A DNA stretch of 64,000 nt from Bremerella cremea (GTDB lineage: Bacteria; Planctomycetota; Planctomycetia; Pirellulales; Pirellulaceae), in NCBI RefSeq assembly GCF_003335505.1, contig NZ_QPEX01000024.1, positions 248,001 through 312,000 of the forward strand. Reading direction: 5' to 3'. Under the pieces are notes generated by a model. It did not search any database, was not told the DNA's origin, and saw only the letters and a list, made by a program, of their open reading frames with translations. Position 1 is the stretch's first letter. Every line of letters starts with the position of its first letter. Shown here piece by piece: positions 1-9,167 of this stretch. Both the position numbers and the translations under genes were made by a program.

Positions 1-1320
1 ATTTTTCGCGGCAAGTGCTGAAGTGATGCCGGCGGCTTCTCCCATCGCTACGGCGTTGCCGGTCACGCGGTAACTGGCATGGGCGAAGAAATCGCCGCTG
101 ATACATCGACCTGCCATCATTAGGCCATCGACATCGCGGGCGATTAAAGCCCGCAACGGAATATCAAACGGCTTCGCTTTGACGCCTTCGTTATGGTAAG
201 CCGCCTTCTTGTTGGCCTCGAAGGTGGCAGCATGAATATCGACACCGAATTCCGAACGACAAATCGCATCTTCGTGCCGTGCCCCCAAGCGGACATCGTC
301 TACCGTCACGAAGTAACGTCCTTTGATGCGTCGCCCATCCCGCACGCCAATTTGCTCGGCAGTGGTCACCAGTTTGCAATCCTTCCATGCGCCTCCTTGG
401 CTACGCAGCCCTCGGGCAATTTCGTAGAGCTCGCGGCGGGCTCGGATGGTCGCTTCAGTCACTGCAGCGGCATCGAAGGGACGCACGCCATACTCGTGAT
501 TCATCATCACGGCTGCGACCGCTCCTCCCAAATACCACAGCGTTGGCTTAGCATAAGATGGATCTCGTCCAGCGGCCTGGATGAACTCGCGGAACCGATC
601 TTTCGTTTGCCCTCCCTTCAGCCGGTCGAACTGCTGCAGAGCTTCCGGACTGGCTGTGATGATGCCCATGAGCGACATCGGCTGACAGGGGCAATCTTGA
701 TCTCGACCGAATTCCCACTCGCAGCCAGCCAAAGCGCCGACGTCGCCGTCGCCAGACGTATCGATCACCGTGTTAGCACGCCAAGCCTGACGCCCCGACT
801 TTGATTCGGTGATTACGCCTCGCACTCGATTGGAAGCATTTTTTTCGACCGCAACAACGCGAGTGTGATACTGCACACCGATTTTGTTTTCGTCGCACAT
901 CTGCTCGAGCAGTACTTTCATGCTCTCGACATCGTACACATAGTTCTTCGGCCCGCTTTGGCGCTGAGCGTCCATTTCTTTCAGCCGCTGGGGCAGTTCG
1001 GCATTCAGCCCTGGTTTTTCGGCATCCATCACGTACGAAAGCATCCCGCTCGTCCAGACGCCTCCCAAACAACCGTGAGCCTCTAAGATTTTCACGGAAA
1101 CCCCGGTTCTGGCCGCGCTAATGGCGGCCGCAATCCCCGCCGGGCCGCCACCACAAACCAGCACATCCGTAGTCCCAGCCACGGGAATCGTTCGTGCCGC
1201 TTCGGCCACTTGATCCAGGCCATCTTTCTTTTCGGTATCAGCCGCACGTAGCGCAGCTGGCAGCATAATGCCTGACAAGGAAGCCGCAAGAACTTGGCGA
1301 CGCGAGACGGACTGGGGCAT
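1..1320 (-). CDS. FAD-dependent oxidoreductase, Tat-exported (C-terminus beyond window)
   Basis: The reading frame is open from an ATG at 1320 to the window edge (440 codons, no stop seen), so the gene is partial. The N-terminus reads MPQSVSRRQVLAAS, a twin-arginine type signal followed by a hydrophobic stretch, which suggests export to the periplasm. About residue 52 on there is a dinucleotide-binding GGGPAG motif followed by an alanine-rich helix and an acidic residue at the end of the second strand (KILEAHG), the classic FAD Rossmann fold. Later motifs (VIDTSGDGDVGALAG, and MMAGRCISGDFFAH near the end) fit the FAD_oxidored family common in planctomycete sugar or sulfatase loci. The substrate cannot be told from sequence. 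It is divergent from the symporter pair that starts at 1629. Confidence 0.85.
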   Translation of the reverse strand, partial: MPQSVSRRQVLAASLSGIMLPAALRAADTEKKDGLDQVAEAARTIPVAGTTDVLVCGGGPAGIAAAISAARTGVSVKILEAHGCLGGVWTSGMLSYVMDAEKPGLNAELPQRLKEMDAQRQSGPKNYVYDVESMKVLLEQMCDENKIGVQYHTRVVAVEKNASNRVRGVITESKSGRQAWRANTVIDTSGDGDVGALAGCEWEFGRDQDCPCQPMSLMGIITASPEALQQFDRLKGGQTKDRFREFIQAAGRDPSYAKPTLWYLGGAVAAVMMNHEYGVRPFDAAAVTEATIRARRELYEIARGLRSQGGAWKDCKLVTTAEQIGVRDGRRIKGRYFVTVDDVRLGARHEDAICRSEFGVDIHAATFEANKKAAYHNEGVKAKPFDIPLRALIARDVDGLMMAGRCISGDFFAHASYRVTGNAVAMGEAAGITSALAAKN

Positions 1321-1628
1321 GGATGAACTCTCGAATGCAAGGAAGAGTCAGCAGCAAGAATAGGCAGTTACCCTCAATCGGAGGGGCACCCTAGTCTAAC
1401 GCAGTCGAGCGAGAATCTCCAAGGCATTTTCACCAAAAGCTGGAAAGCCAAACGCCCCTTTCTCCACCGCTTACTTGCACCATCTCGGCGATTAAATCAG
1501 AAGAAAGAGTGCCGATAATCGTCTGGTAACTTGCTTTCAGGCCGTTTAGAATGAGCCCGATAGTTGTTCAACCAACTGTCTTTGCAACGTGTTTTCCCGC
1601 CCCACTCAAGCTCGAAGGCCGCTCTCCC
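1321..1628. other. intergenic region between divergent genes
   Basis: About 308 bases separate the FAD oxidoreductase start from the small membrane protein start. It must hold the two divergent promoters, but I cannot point to convincing -35/-10 pairs, and I see no repeat, RNA gene or conserved ORF in it. A longer reading of the downstream gene could begin at 1551, but that extension looks non-coding. Confidence 0.5.
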
Positions 1629-1853
1629 ATGAGATATGTGGTATGGCTACTGGTCGTAGCCCTCATCATTCTTCGCCAGGACCTCTGGCTTTGGAACAAC
1701 GGAACGCTCGTCTGGGGCTTCATGCCGATTACTTTGCTGTGGCAAGCCGGGATCTCGATCGCCGCGTCCATTGTCTGGTTCCTGGCAACCATCTTTGCCT
1801 GGCCGACAGATCTGATCGAAGAAGTGCAGCGTGAATCGGAGGAAGGCGAATAA
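1629..1853 (+). CDS. small two-helix membrane protein coupled to symporter (DUF3311-like)
   Basis: This 74-residue protein starts MRYVVWLLVVALIILRQD and has two hydrophobic segments (about residues 3-17 and 35-58) joined by a short loop with tryptophans, ending in an acidic tail (EEVQRESEEGE). The stop codon overlaps the ATG of the symporter gene by one base (TAATG), which implies translational coupling. Small two-helix proteins encoded directly before SSS-family symporters (DUF3311 type) are a known arrangement, so an accessory subunit role is the best guess. An earlier in-frame start at 1551 exists, but the residues it adds do not look like a membrane protein; AAGG lies about 11 bases before the chosen ATG. 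Confidence 0.7.
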   Translation: MRYVVWLLVVALIILRQDLWLWNNGTLVWGFMPITLLWQAGISIAASIVWFLATIFAWPTDLIEEVQRESEEGE

Positions 1854-3874
1854 TGGTACCGTTGATTGTCATCTGCGTTTATCTCTCACTGCTGCTAGGG
1901 CTAGGCATCTTTGCCAGCACCTTGTTTCGCGGCTCTAGCCAAGACTATATGCTGGCCAGCCACTCGATTGGTCCGTTCCTGCTGTTGATGAGCCTATTCG
2001 GCACGACGATGACGGCCTTTGCCCTGGTCGGCTCGACCGGCGAAGCCTATTCCGAAGGGGTCGGTGTCTACGGCTTGCTGGCTTCGTCCAGCGGGATCAT
2101 CCATTCCCTTTGCTTTTTCATTCTAGGCATCAAGCTGTGGTCGTTCGGCAAGAAGTACGGCTACACCACGCAGATTCAGTTTTTCCGCGATCGCCTGCAA
2201 AGCGACAAGATTGGGGTGCTGCTGTTTCCCATTCTCGTCGGTTTGGTGATTCCATATTTGCTGATCGGTGTGATGTCGTCCGGCACGGTCGTAAGTGCCG
2301 TGACCGTTGGGGCGTTCCGCAGCGAGTCCTTTGCCGCCTATGATTACGGAGTCCCACCGTTCATTGGCAGCCTGGTGATTTCGATTGTCGTTTTGATCTA
2401 TGTTTTCTTCGGCGGTATGCGAGGTACGGCCTGGGCCAATGCCTTCCAAACGATGATCTTCATGGTCTTGGGCATCATCACCTTCTGGATCATTTCAAGT
2501 GACCTGGGGGGCCTGCAAGCGGCGTCGCAAGCGGTTGCCGAAAAGCACCCTTCCAAGCTCATCCGGAATGTTGCTCAGCAAGATATCGACACCTTCGAGA
2601 CCGATTTAGCCAAATGGCGGACTCTCGCAGAATATAATTACGCCACCGAAGAGACCAAAGAACTAAAGCTCACCGACGAGCAAAAAGCAGAAGCTGCGGC
2701 GGCTTACAAAGGCCCTAAGATCGGCAATTGGAAAGCCCGCGCCGAAGCTACTTTCGCTGCGAAGAACGATATGCTTAAGTTGTCTACTCTGGACAAAAAC
2801 AAAGCCTACGTTCTGCAAGATGACCGCTTCCTGCCGGAAGAAGTTCCTACCTCCTGGAGCGAGGCCATCCTGTCCGGGCATCAACTGAACGAACTTCCGC
2901 GCGACGAAGGGGCCCCCACGCGTGCCCTGGCGAACAATCCGATCTACAACAAAAACGTCGGACATCCGGAAGACGACCTCAATCCGAACGATCCCAGCAA
3001 AGGGAAGAAGTGGACACGCAAACGTGCCGAGGGCGTTTACAAGGCCACCAAATGGTCGCCCGAAGAACCGCATGGCATGTCCATGCTCGAGTTCGTTTCG
3101 TATATGTTCGTGCCTCTTTCCGTTGGCATGTTCCCCCACTTATTCCAACATTGGCTCACCGCTAAGAACGCCAAGAGCTTTAAGCTGCCGGTCGTTCTCC
3201 ACCCGCTGTTCATTGCCATCGTCTGGATTCCGTGCGTCTTGGTAGGTGTTTGGGCGACATCGGCAATGAACGGCCCAGCGCCGATGATTCCACCCCACTT
3301 CAACACCAATGCCATTCTGCCGAAGATGGTGTCTGATATGAGTACGCCTTTTCTTTCTGGGCTTCTCATCGCCGGCGTCTTGGCGGCCATCATGTCTTCG
3401 CTCGATAGCCAGTTCCTTTGCATTGGCACCATGTTCACCGAAGACATTGTGGTGCATTACGGCGGTAAAGATCGCTTCACCGATAAACAGGTGGTGCTGA
3501 TCGCTCGCTGCTTTATCATCGCGATTGTCGCCGTTACCTATGGCCTAAGCCTATTGGAACCTCGCAGCGTCTTCACTTTAGGTGTCTGGACGTTCGCTGG
3601 ATTTTCTAGCTTATTCCCGCTCGTGCTGGCCTCGCTGTACTGGAAACGCTTGACGAAAGCCGGGGCCTATGCCTGCGTAATCTCGGCGTTCGCGATGTGG
3701 TGCTACTTCTTCTACGATTCCGACTTTGCCGCGAATCGAAGTTACACCGTGTTGCACATGAACCCGGCTGCGACCATGGTCATCGGCTCGGCAATTGCCA
3801 TGGTGATCGTTTCGCTCATCACCAAGCCACCCAGCGAAGAACACTTGGAACGCTTCTTCCCAAAGAAGAGCTAG
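1853..3874 (+). CDS. sodium:solute symporter (SSS family) with large soluble insertion
   Basis: This 673-residue integral membrane protein belongs to the sodium/solute symporter family, which moves a solute inward with Na+. Typical SSS helices are visible: an N-terminal helix, then SQDYMLASHSIGPFLLLMSLFGTTMTAFALVG (family core with the sodium-site region, broken here at about residues 29-60), and a late MSSLDSQFLCIGTMFTEDIV region matching the conserved SS-xDS segment. The usual length is near 500 residues. The excess is a hydrophilic, lysine- and glutamate-rich block at about residues 218-405 between membrane helices. It follows the small membrane gene with a 1-base overlap. The substrate is not predictable. 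A strong terminator follows at 3891-3922. Confidence 0.88.
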   Translation: MVPLIVICVYLSLLLGLGIFASTLFRGSSQDYMLASHSIGPFLLLMSLFGTTMTAFALVGSTGEAYSEGVGVYGLLASSSGIIHSLCFFILGIKLWSFGKKYGYTTQIQFFRDRLQSDKIGVLLFPILVGLVIPYLLIGVMSSGTVVSAVTVGAFRSESFAAYDYGVPPFIGSLVISIVVLIYVFFGGMRGTAWANAFQTMIFMVLGIITFWIISSDLGGLQAASQAVAEKHPSKLIRNVAQQDIDTFETDLAKWRTLAEYNYATEETKELKLTDEQKAEAAAAYKGPKIGNWKARAEATFAAKNDMLKLSTLDKNKAYVLQDDRFLPEEVPTSWSEAILSGHQLNELPRDEGAPTRALANNPIYNKNVGHPEDDLNPNDPSKGKKWTRKRAEGVYKATKWSPEEPHGMSMLEFVSYMFVPLSVGMFPHLFQHWLTAKNAKSFKLPVVLHPLFIAIVWIPCVLVGVWATSAMNGPAPMIPPHFNTNAILPKMVSDMSTPFLSGLLIAGVLAAIMSSLDSQFLCIGTMFTEDIVVHYGGKDRFTDKQVVLIARCFIIAIVAVTYGLSLLEPRSVFTLGVWTFAGFSSLFPLVLASLYWKRLTKAGAYACVISAFAMWCYFFYDSDFAANRSYTVLHMNPAATMVIGSAIAMVIVSLITKPPSEEHLERFFPKKS

Positions 3875-3885
3875 TTATCCCAATC

Positions 3886-3927
3886 AAAAAAAGCCCCTCA
3901 ACCAAACTTGGCGGAGGGGCTTTTTTA
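3886..3927 (+). terminator. bidirectional intrinsic terminator
   Basis: A perfect 9-bp stem (AAGCCCCTC at 3891-3899 with GAGGGGCTT at 3914-3922) is followed by a T run on the plus strand and preceded by an A run, so it can end both the symporter transcript (+) and the convergent proB transcript (-). Confidence 0.9.
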
Positions 3928-3948
3928 TTTGCATTTGCTAGAAACGAA

Positions 3949-5091
3949 TTAAACGCGGCTCACCGTCATGTTATCGCGGTGGATCACTTCGTCGTACGGA
4001 TGCTGACCGAGGATGCTTTGGATTTGATCGGTCCGGCAGCGCAGAATCTTGGCGACTTCGTCCGACGCGTAGTTCGTTAGCCCGCGGGCGATCTCTTGCT
4101 GTTGGCTATTACAAACACGAACGACGTCCCCTTTCTGAAACGTGCCGCGAACTTCCGTCACGCCGATCGGCAGGAGGCTTTTCCCTTTCTCGCCGAGCGC
4201 CTGGGCGGCTCCGTCATCGACAATCAAATCGCCCCTTGGCTGCACCGAATAGCCAATCCAGCGTTTACGCGGCGTGACCGCTTTGCCTTGGGCTAAAAAC
4301 AGCGTACCGATATCTTCGCCAGCGATCAGTTTCGGCAGCACATCCGGCACGCGGCCAGAGGCGATGATCATGTTTTCGCCCGCCGAGGTAACCATCCGAG
4401 CCGCTTCCAGCTTGCTGGCCATACCTCCTTTGGAGTGTCCTGTCTTCTTGTCGCGAGCATACGAAAGAACTTCGTCATCCAGCCGAGGCACTACCGACAG
4501 CAGCTTCGATTCCGGCAACTCGGGCGAACCGTTGTACAAGCCTTGCACGTCCGAAAGCAAAATCAACAACGGAGCCCGCAGCAAGTTCGTTACACGAGCT
4601 GCCAGTCGATCGTTATCGCCGAAAGTCAGCATCAGCTCTTCGACAGCCACAGTATCGTTCTCGTTGATAATCGGGATCGCCCCAAAATCGAGGACGCTGT
4701 GCAGCGTGTTACGGATATTGAGATAACGCGTACGATCGTCCAAGTCTTCGGCGGTTAACAGTACCTGGGCAGCGTGTCGCCCGTTGTCTCGCAGCACAAT
4801 ATCGTACAGTTCGATCAGCTTTGCCTGCCCCACCGCAGCAACTGCTTGCAGTTTTGCCAAGTCGGAAGGGCGCTGAGCCAACCCAAGCTGACTCATACCG
4901 GCACCGACAGCACCGCTAGAAACCAAAAGGACACGTCGCCCCGATGCCGCCAATTGCGAAAGCTGCCTCCCCAACTGGGTAATCTGCTCTTCGTTGAGCA
5001 CGCCCTGATCGGTTGTCAGAACGCGGGTTCCGACTTTAACGACAATGGTATGAGCAGACGTCGCGATTTCCTGCCGCAGCAAGTCGGTCAT
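3949..5091 (-). CDS. proB: glutamate 5-kinase
   Basis: The 380-residue protein phosphorylates L-glutamate to gamma-glutamyl phosphate, the first step of proline synthesis. The amino acid kinase domain occupies about residues 10-265 (TIVVKVGTRVLT near the start; LLVSSGAVGAGM; INENDTVAVEEL; FGDNDRLAARVT; GTGGMASKLEAA-like segment read here as SKGGMASKLEAA). A C-terminal PUA domain covers about 285-370, as in E. coli ProB. The ATG at 5091 (MTDLLRQEIATS) fits the family start; an upstream in-frame codon at 5196 adds 35 residues without family resemblance. No proA neighbour is present. It is convergent with the symporter and shares its terminator. Confidence 0.95.
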   Translation of the reverse strand: MTDLLRQEIATSAHTIVVKVGTRVLTTDQGVLNEEQITQLGRQLSQLAASGRRVLLVSSGAVGAGMSQLGLAQRPSDLAKLQAVAAVGQAKLIELYDIVLRDNGRHAAQVLLTAEDLDDRTRYLNIRNTLHSVLDFGAIPIINENDTVAVEELMLTFGDNDRLAARVTNLLRAPLLILLSDVQGLYNGSPELPESKLLSVVPRLDDEVLSYARDKKTGHSKGGMASKLEAARMVTSAGENMIIASGRVPDVLPKLIAGEDIGTLFLAQGKAVTPRKRWIGYSVQPRGDLIVDDGAAQALGEKGKSLLPIGVTEVRGTFQKGDVVRVCNSQQQEIARGLTNYASDEVAKILRCRTDQIQSILGQHPYDEVIHRDNMTVSRV

Positions 5092-5350
5092 GATGAAAGC
5101 ATTTTCAAGAGAAAAAGGGACAGATCGTAGGGATATCTTAGAGTTTGACGGCCCACTTGCCATGGGGTTCAAGCGGGAAAAGAGGGCCAGAATCAAACAC
5201 TTCGGGGAATCGCAGGACGCAAGCGGTTGAGGATTCGCAAGGTCGTCCGTAGAATGAGAACGTGCTTGCTAACCCGGCCCACGCTCCTACGCGAACATTT
5301 CCCCCAAAGGGGGAAATCTACAGCAAACGGCAGGATTGAACTGAGATTCT

Positions 5351-6967
5351 ATGAGTGAACTCTTCCACGAATGTGGTATCGCGGCGATCTATCACCTTCC
5401 CAATGCTGACGAAAGTCCGCTCTGTCCCGACCAAGGCCCAGAAGAAGTTTCGCGGATTATGCCGCGAATGCTGCTGGATATCCAGAACCGAGGACAACTT
5501 GCTGCTGGCTTCACAACATTCAACCCCAATCGCAACCAACTGATCACCACCCATCGCGATATCGGTACCGTGCAGGAAGTTTTTCGGCTTTCGCACCGGG
5601 GTAAAAGCGAATCGTTGATGCGAGAATACGCCGGGCGAGCTGCCATTGGGCATGTTCGCTATGCAACTTGCGGGCAAGACGACAAAAGTTATGCCCAACC
5701 GTTCGAGCGACACCATCTGGTCAAGCACAAGTGGTTCAGCTTTGCTTTCAATGGGCAATTATCCAACTATAGCGAGCTACGCGATCGCCTACTGGCCGAC
5801 GACGATCACCATCTGTCGCGTGAAACCGATACCGAAATCATCATGCACGAGCTAAGCCGTGAGATGACCGGTGCCAAACGCATCACGATGCTCGACGCCC
5901 TCAAGCAGGCCGCCCCGCGATTTGACGGGGCCTACAGCATGGTCATGCTGAATGCCTACGGCGAAATGCTGGTGGCGCGCGATCCTTATGGCATCAAGCC
6001 CCTCTGCTATGCCGTGCAAGGTCCGCTGTTCGCCGCCGCCAGCGAAAGTGTTGCCCTGATCAACATCGGTTTCGAACCCGAAGAAATCCAAAACGTCGAA
6101 CCTGGCCAAGCCGTCACCATCGTCGACGGCAAGATCGAGACGCATCAGTTCATCGAATCGAAACGCAAAGCCCACTGTTTCTTTGAGTGGATTTACTTTG
6201 CAAACGTGGCCAGCACGCTGGACGGGCAAAGCGTTTATGTTAGCCGTACCAACCTGGGCGAAGAACTAGCCGCGATCGAGCAAGAGCGGAAAACCGTTCC
6301 CTTGGACAACGATACCATCGTGGTCCCGGTCCCGGATACCAGCAAAGCCGCCGCCGACGCGATGGCGTTTAAACTTGGCGTTCCTTCTCGCGAAGGCCTG
6401 ATCCGTAATCGCTATTCTGGCCGAACGTTTATCGAGTCTGGCAACAAACGCCGCCGAGCCGCTGAGATCAAGTACACGCCCCTGCGCGAAGTGCTGGAAG
6501 GGAAACGAATCTTCCTCGTGGAAGACTCCATCGTTCGCAGCACGACGATGAAAGTCCTCATCAATCGTCTGCGAGAACGAGGCGGAGCGAAAGAAATTCA
6601 CGTTCGCGTGGCCTGTCCGCCGATCATCGCTCCCTGCTTCTATGGGATCGATATGTCGACCATCAGCGAATTGTTCGCTCCTAAGTTCATGGGGGACAGC
6701 TACCTGTTGACCGAGGAAATGCAGGACGCCATGGCCGAACAACTCGGGGCCGACTCACTTCGCTACCTTTCGGTCGACTCGATCGCTCGGGCCGTGAATT
6801 TCCCTAGCAGCGAACTGTGCCAGGCCTGTATCACCGGCGAATACCCAACCGCTGGCGGCGAAGCCCTCTATCAAATTGCCCTCGAAACCAAGGGCTCGGA
6901 AGGAGACGGCGGTCGTACTTACGAACGCCGTGCTGAAGAGCAAGCCGCCACCTCAACTGGTGCCTAG
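5351..6967 (+). CDS. purF: amidophosphoribosyltransferase (PurF family)
   Basis: This is the 538-residue enzyme family that makes 5-phosphoribosylamine from PRPP and glutamine, the first step of purine synthesis. The N-terminal Ntn glutaminase domain begins at Cys8 ([15 protein letters not shown]), so a seven-residue propeptide would be cleaved to expose the catalytic cysteine. [10 protein letters not shown] and [10 protein letters not shown] are glutaminase motifs. The C-terminal phosphoribosyltransferase domain has the PRPP loop at about residue 395, read as [10 protein letters not shown], where most PurF proteins have VDDSIVRGTT. Cysteines at [18 protein letters not shown] and [10 protein letters not shown] match the positions of the iron-sulfur ligands of the B. 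subtilis type. The gene is convergent with trmB, with only 3 bases between stop codons. Confidence 0.9.
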   Translation: MSELFHECGIAAIYHLPNADESPLCPDQGPEEVSRIMPRMLLDIQNRGQLAAGFTTFNPNRNQLITTHRDIGTVQEVFRLSHRGKSESLMREYAGRAAIGHVRYATCGQDDKSYAQPFERHHLVKHKWFSFAFNGQLSNYSELRDRLLADDDHHLSRETDTEIIMHELSREMTGAKRITMLDALKQAAPRFDGAYSMVMLNAYGEMLVARDPYGIKPLCYAVQGPLFAAASESVALINIGFEPEEIQNVEPGQAVTIVDGKIETHQFIESKRKAHCFFEWIYFANVASTLDGQSVYVSRTNLGEELAAIEQERKTVPLDNDTIVVPVPDTSKAAADAMAFKLGVPSREGLIRNRYSGRTFIESGNKRRRAAEIKYTPLREVLEGKRIFLVEDSIVRSTTMKVLINRLRERGGAKEIHVRVACPPIIAPCFYGIDMSTISELFAPKFMGDSYLLTEEMQDAMAEQLGADSLRYLSVDSIARAVNFPSSELCQACITGEYPTAGGEALYQIALETKGSEGDGGRTYERRAEEQAATSTGA

Positions 6968-6970
6968 CGG

Positions 6971-7615
6971 CTAAGCGGTTTTAACGAACTGACTGCGGAA
7001 GACATCCATATCGTTCTTCCGCATGCGGCGTTCGAAGTGGGTGCGATAATCGAGATCGTGCTCAGCGGGGGTCTCCTCGACCGGATTAGGCCCTGCCAGC
7101 TTCGTGTGAGCATGCAACGTCTCGACCGCCATCTCAAAGTAGTCGAGCACGTCGGTCCAGAAGTGCAACTTCCCGCCCACCCGCAACGCCCGTTCGATCT
7201 CGCGGCAGAACGTTTCGTTCATTAAACGCCGCCGATGATGCCGAGCCTTCCACCAAGGGTCGGGAAAGTAAACGTGAACCGCTTCCAGCGAGCCGTCTTT
7301 CACGTATTGCGGGAAGATCTTTTGCCCATCGCCATGAAACATCACCGCGTTGGTGCGTCCCTCTTTGGCCAGCTTGTAACCCGCAAAACGAGCGTACTTG
7401 AACGCGATCTCAATCCCGAGAAAGTTGTGCTCTGGGTTTTCGCCCGAAGCAGTCTTCATGAACAAGCCTTTGCCGGTGCCGACTTCGATTTCGAGCGGCT
7501 GCTCTTTCGCAAAGTACGACGGCAACTCTGGCTTCTGCTCGAGAACGTCCGCAGTGAAAAAGTGATTCGAGAAATCGACTTCAGGATTCAGTTTGGGGAG
7601 TGCTTTTCGGCCCAT
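6971..7615 (-). CDS. trmB: tRNA (guanine-N7-)-methyltransferase
   Basis: The 214-residue protein uses S-adenosylmethionine to methylate G46 in the tRNA variable loop. The SAM-binding motif LEIEVGTGKGLFM lies near residue 42, followed by FLGIEI, and the family signature VYFPDPWWKARHHRRRL lies at about 115-131. The length is typical for TrmB. It begins 20 bases after the rhomboid gene stop and is probably co-transcribed with it. Confidence 0.95.
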   Translation of the reverse strand: MGRKALPKLNPEVDFSNHFFTADVLEQKPELPSYFAKEQPLEIEVGTGKGLFMKTASGENPEHNFLGIEIAFKYARFAGYKLAKEGRTNAVMFHGDGQKIFPQYVKDGSLEAVHVYFPDPWWKARHHRRRLMNETFCREIERALRVGGKLHFWTDVLDYFEMAVETLHAHTKLAGPNPVEETPAEHDLDYRTHFERRMRKNDMDVFRSQFVKTA

Positions 7616-7635
7616 GATGTTTCGCAGAGGATCAA

Positions 7636-8493
7636 CTAGAAATGAAAGTCGTTATTCCGGCGCGGATCGAACTGAAAGGCTCGCTCCTGCTTCAAAATCA
7701 ACTTATAGGTCGTATCGGGAATCAAAAAAGACAACAACGGCATGACCGCCATGCCAAAAACAAAACCACCGATGTGGGCCCACCACGCTACACCGCCGTC
7801 GATATCGAGATGCAACGCCCCCACCCCTTCGACGACCTGCCCAAGCATCCAGACACCTAGCACCGCGACCGCCGGTAGATCGACAAACAAGAAGATAACG
7901 AAGATGAACAACAAACAGCGAATCTGGGCCGTGGGATAAGTAACCGCGTAGGCCCCCAGCACCACCGCCACCGCGCCGCTCGCCCCAACCGTAGGCAGTA
8001 TGGCCCCTAGCCCAGTCGTCGCCGACCAGTGAGCTAACGCCGCAAAGATACCGCCAACGAGATAGAAAAACAGGTACGGCACATGCCCTAAACGATCTTC
8101 GACATTGTTACCAAAGATCCACAGAAACCACATGTTGCCGATCAGATGAAACAAACCGGCGTGCAAAAACATCGAAGTGAAGATGGTACCAGCTACGGCC
8201 AGGAAACTGCCTGAAAGAACGATACGAGTATCTTGCTGACTTCGCTCTAAGACTTCGAGGGCCCTGGGATCGTCAGCTAAGAGCTCTCGCAGATCGATGA
8301 CAACGTTATCGTGCGTCGTCAGAGCCGAGGTTAGCCGCTCTGGCACAAACCCATAGTGAATGAAGAGGCGGTTATGTTCGACCGAAGAAAAGCCAAGCAT
8401 GGCTAACACCAAAAGCGTGTTCACCACGATCAAGCCGACGGTAACCACCGGTAGGCGCCGGCTCGGGTTTTCGTCAAAAAGCGGGAACAGCAT
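7636..8493 (-). CDS. rhomboid family intramembrane serine protease
   Basis: The 285-residue polytopic membrane protein has the rhomboid catalytic pattern: HLIGN at residues 116-120, the GASGA serine motif with Ser172, and the second catalytic residue His240 in WWAHIGGFVFG. Six to seven hydrophobic segments are visible. A 60-residue soluble loop follows the first helix (about 40-95), a common L1-type extension. It would cleave transmembrane substrates inside the membrane; the substrate is unknown. It lies between a hotdog dehydratase gene and trmB on the same strand, with short spacers of 66 and 20 bases. Confidence 0.93.
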   Translation of the reverse strand: MLFPLFDENPSRRLPVVTVGLIVVNTLLVLAMLGFSSVEHNRLFIHYGFVPERLTSALTTHDNVVIDLRELLADDPRALEVLERSQQDTRIVLSGSFLAVAGTIFTSMFLHAGLFHLIGNMWFLWIFGNNVEDRLGHVPYLFFYLVGGIFAALAHWSATTGLGAILPTVGASGAVAVVLGAYAVTYPTAQIRCLLFIFVIFLFVDLPAVAVLGVWMLGQVVEGVGALHLDIDGGVAWWAHIGGFVFGMAVMPLLSFLIPDTTYKLILKQERAFQFDPRRNNDFHF

Positions 8494-8559
8494 GGGGAGT
8501 CACCGGCGAGGAATCGACGTACTGACCAAGCCGCTCCCCAGCTTTTCCTAAGGCAAAGC

Positions 8560-9054
8560 TCAGATTGCGTCGGGAAGCGGGATGCCACGAATGACACCCT
8601 GAGCCACCATGGCCGTGCCGACAAAGCTTTGGAAATTGCAGACTAGCATTCGCCCGGGACTGAAGCGAGTCTTTTTCAACACGCACAGCAGCCGATCGCC
8701 AGGACGAACAATGCCACGAAATTTGACTTCATCGAGTCCGCCAAATCCCATTCGTTTGCCCGGCATCAAGTCGTGCGTCACCACATACCAGGTGCTAACC
8801 TGAGCGGCCATTTCGCACATCAGCACACCAGGCATCAAGGGCATGCCCGGCATGTGGCCTCGCACCCAAAAGGCATCTTCAGCAATGTCCAAGTAACCAG
8901 CACAAATGCCAGCTTCGACATCGTCGTAAACGATCCCGCTAAGCTGTTCCATCTCGTACCGCTGAGGATTCGTTTTACGAACCGCTTCCAGGTCCGAAAT
9001 TACATTATCAAAGTCAATCGACGCAGGGTCGAGAATCAGCTCTTCTCGCGCCAC
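8560..9054 (-). CDS. FabZ-like 3-hydroxyacyl-ACP dehydratase (hotdog fold)
   Basis: The protein of 164 residues from a GTG start has the FabZ/FabA catalytic-helix region: GHMPGMPLMPGVLMCEMAAQ, in which the His and the following PGVL/E pattern match FabZ (HFPGxPVMPGVLxxEAxAQ). It probably dehydrates beta-hydroxyacyl-ACP in fatty acid or related lipid synthesis. I chose the GTG at 9054 because GAAGGA sits six bases upstream (9061-9066); an ATG at 9120 gives 22 extra residues but has no such site. A 113-base gap separates it from the 32-residue basic protein gene upstream. Confidence 0.85.
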   Translation of the reverse strand: MAREELILDPASIDFDNVISDLEAVRKTNPQRYEMEQLSGIVYDDVEAGICAGYLDIAEDAFWVRGHMPGMPLMPGVLMCEMAAQVSTWYVVTHDLMPGKRMGFGGLDEVKFRGIVRPGDRLLCVLKKTRFSPGRMLVCNFQSFVGTAMVAQGVIRGIPLPDAI

Positions 9055-9060
9055 CGTGAA

Positions 9061-9066
9061 TCCTTC
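9061..9066 (-). promoter_or_regulatory. ribosome binding site deciding GTG start
   Basis: GAAGGA on the minus strand lies 6 bases before the GTG at 9054, supporting that start for the FabZ-like gene over the upstream ATG at 9120. Confidence 0.7.
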
Positions 9067-9167
9067 AGCTTCGGTCTGGGAACTTGGAAGATTACAAAAC
9101 AAATGACCTGGATCGTCCAAGCCATCGGTTGCCGGTCAGCACCACACGAACCGGCCAAACGCCAAGC

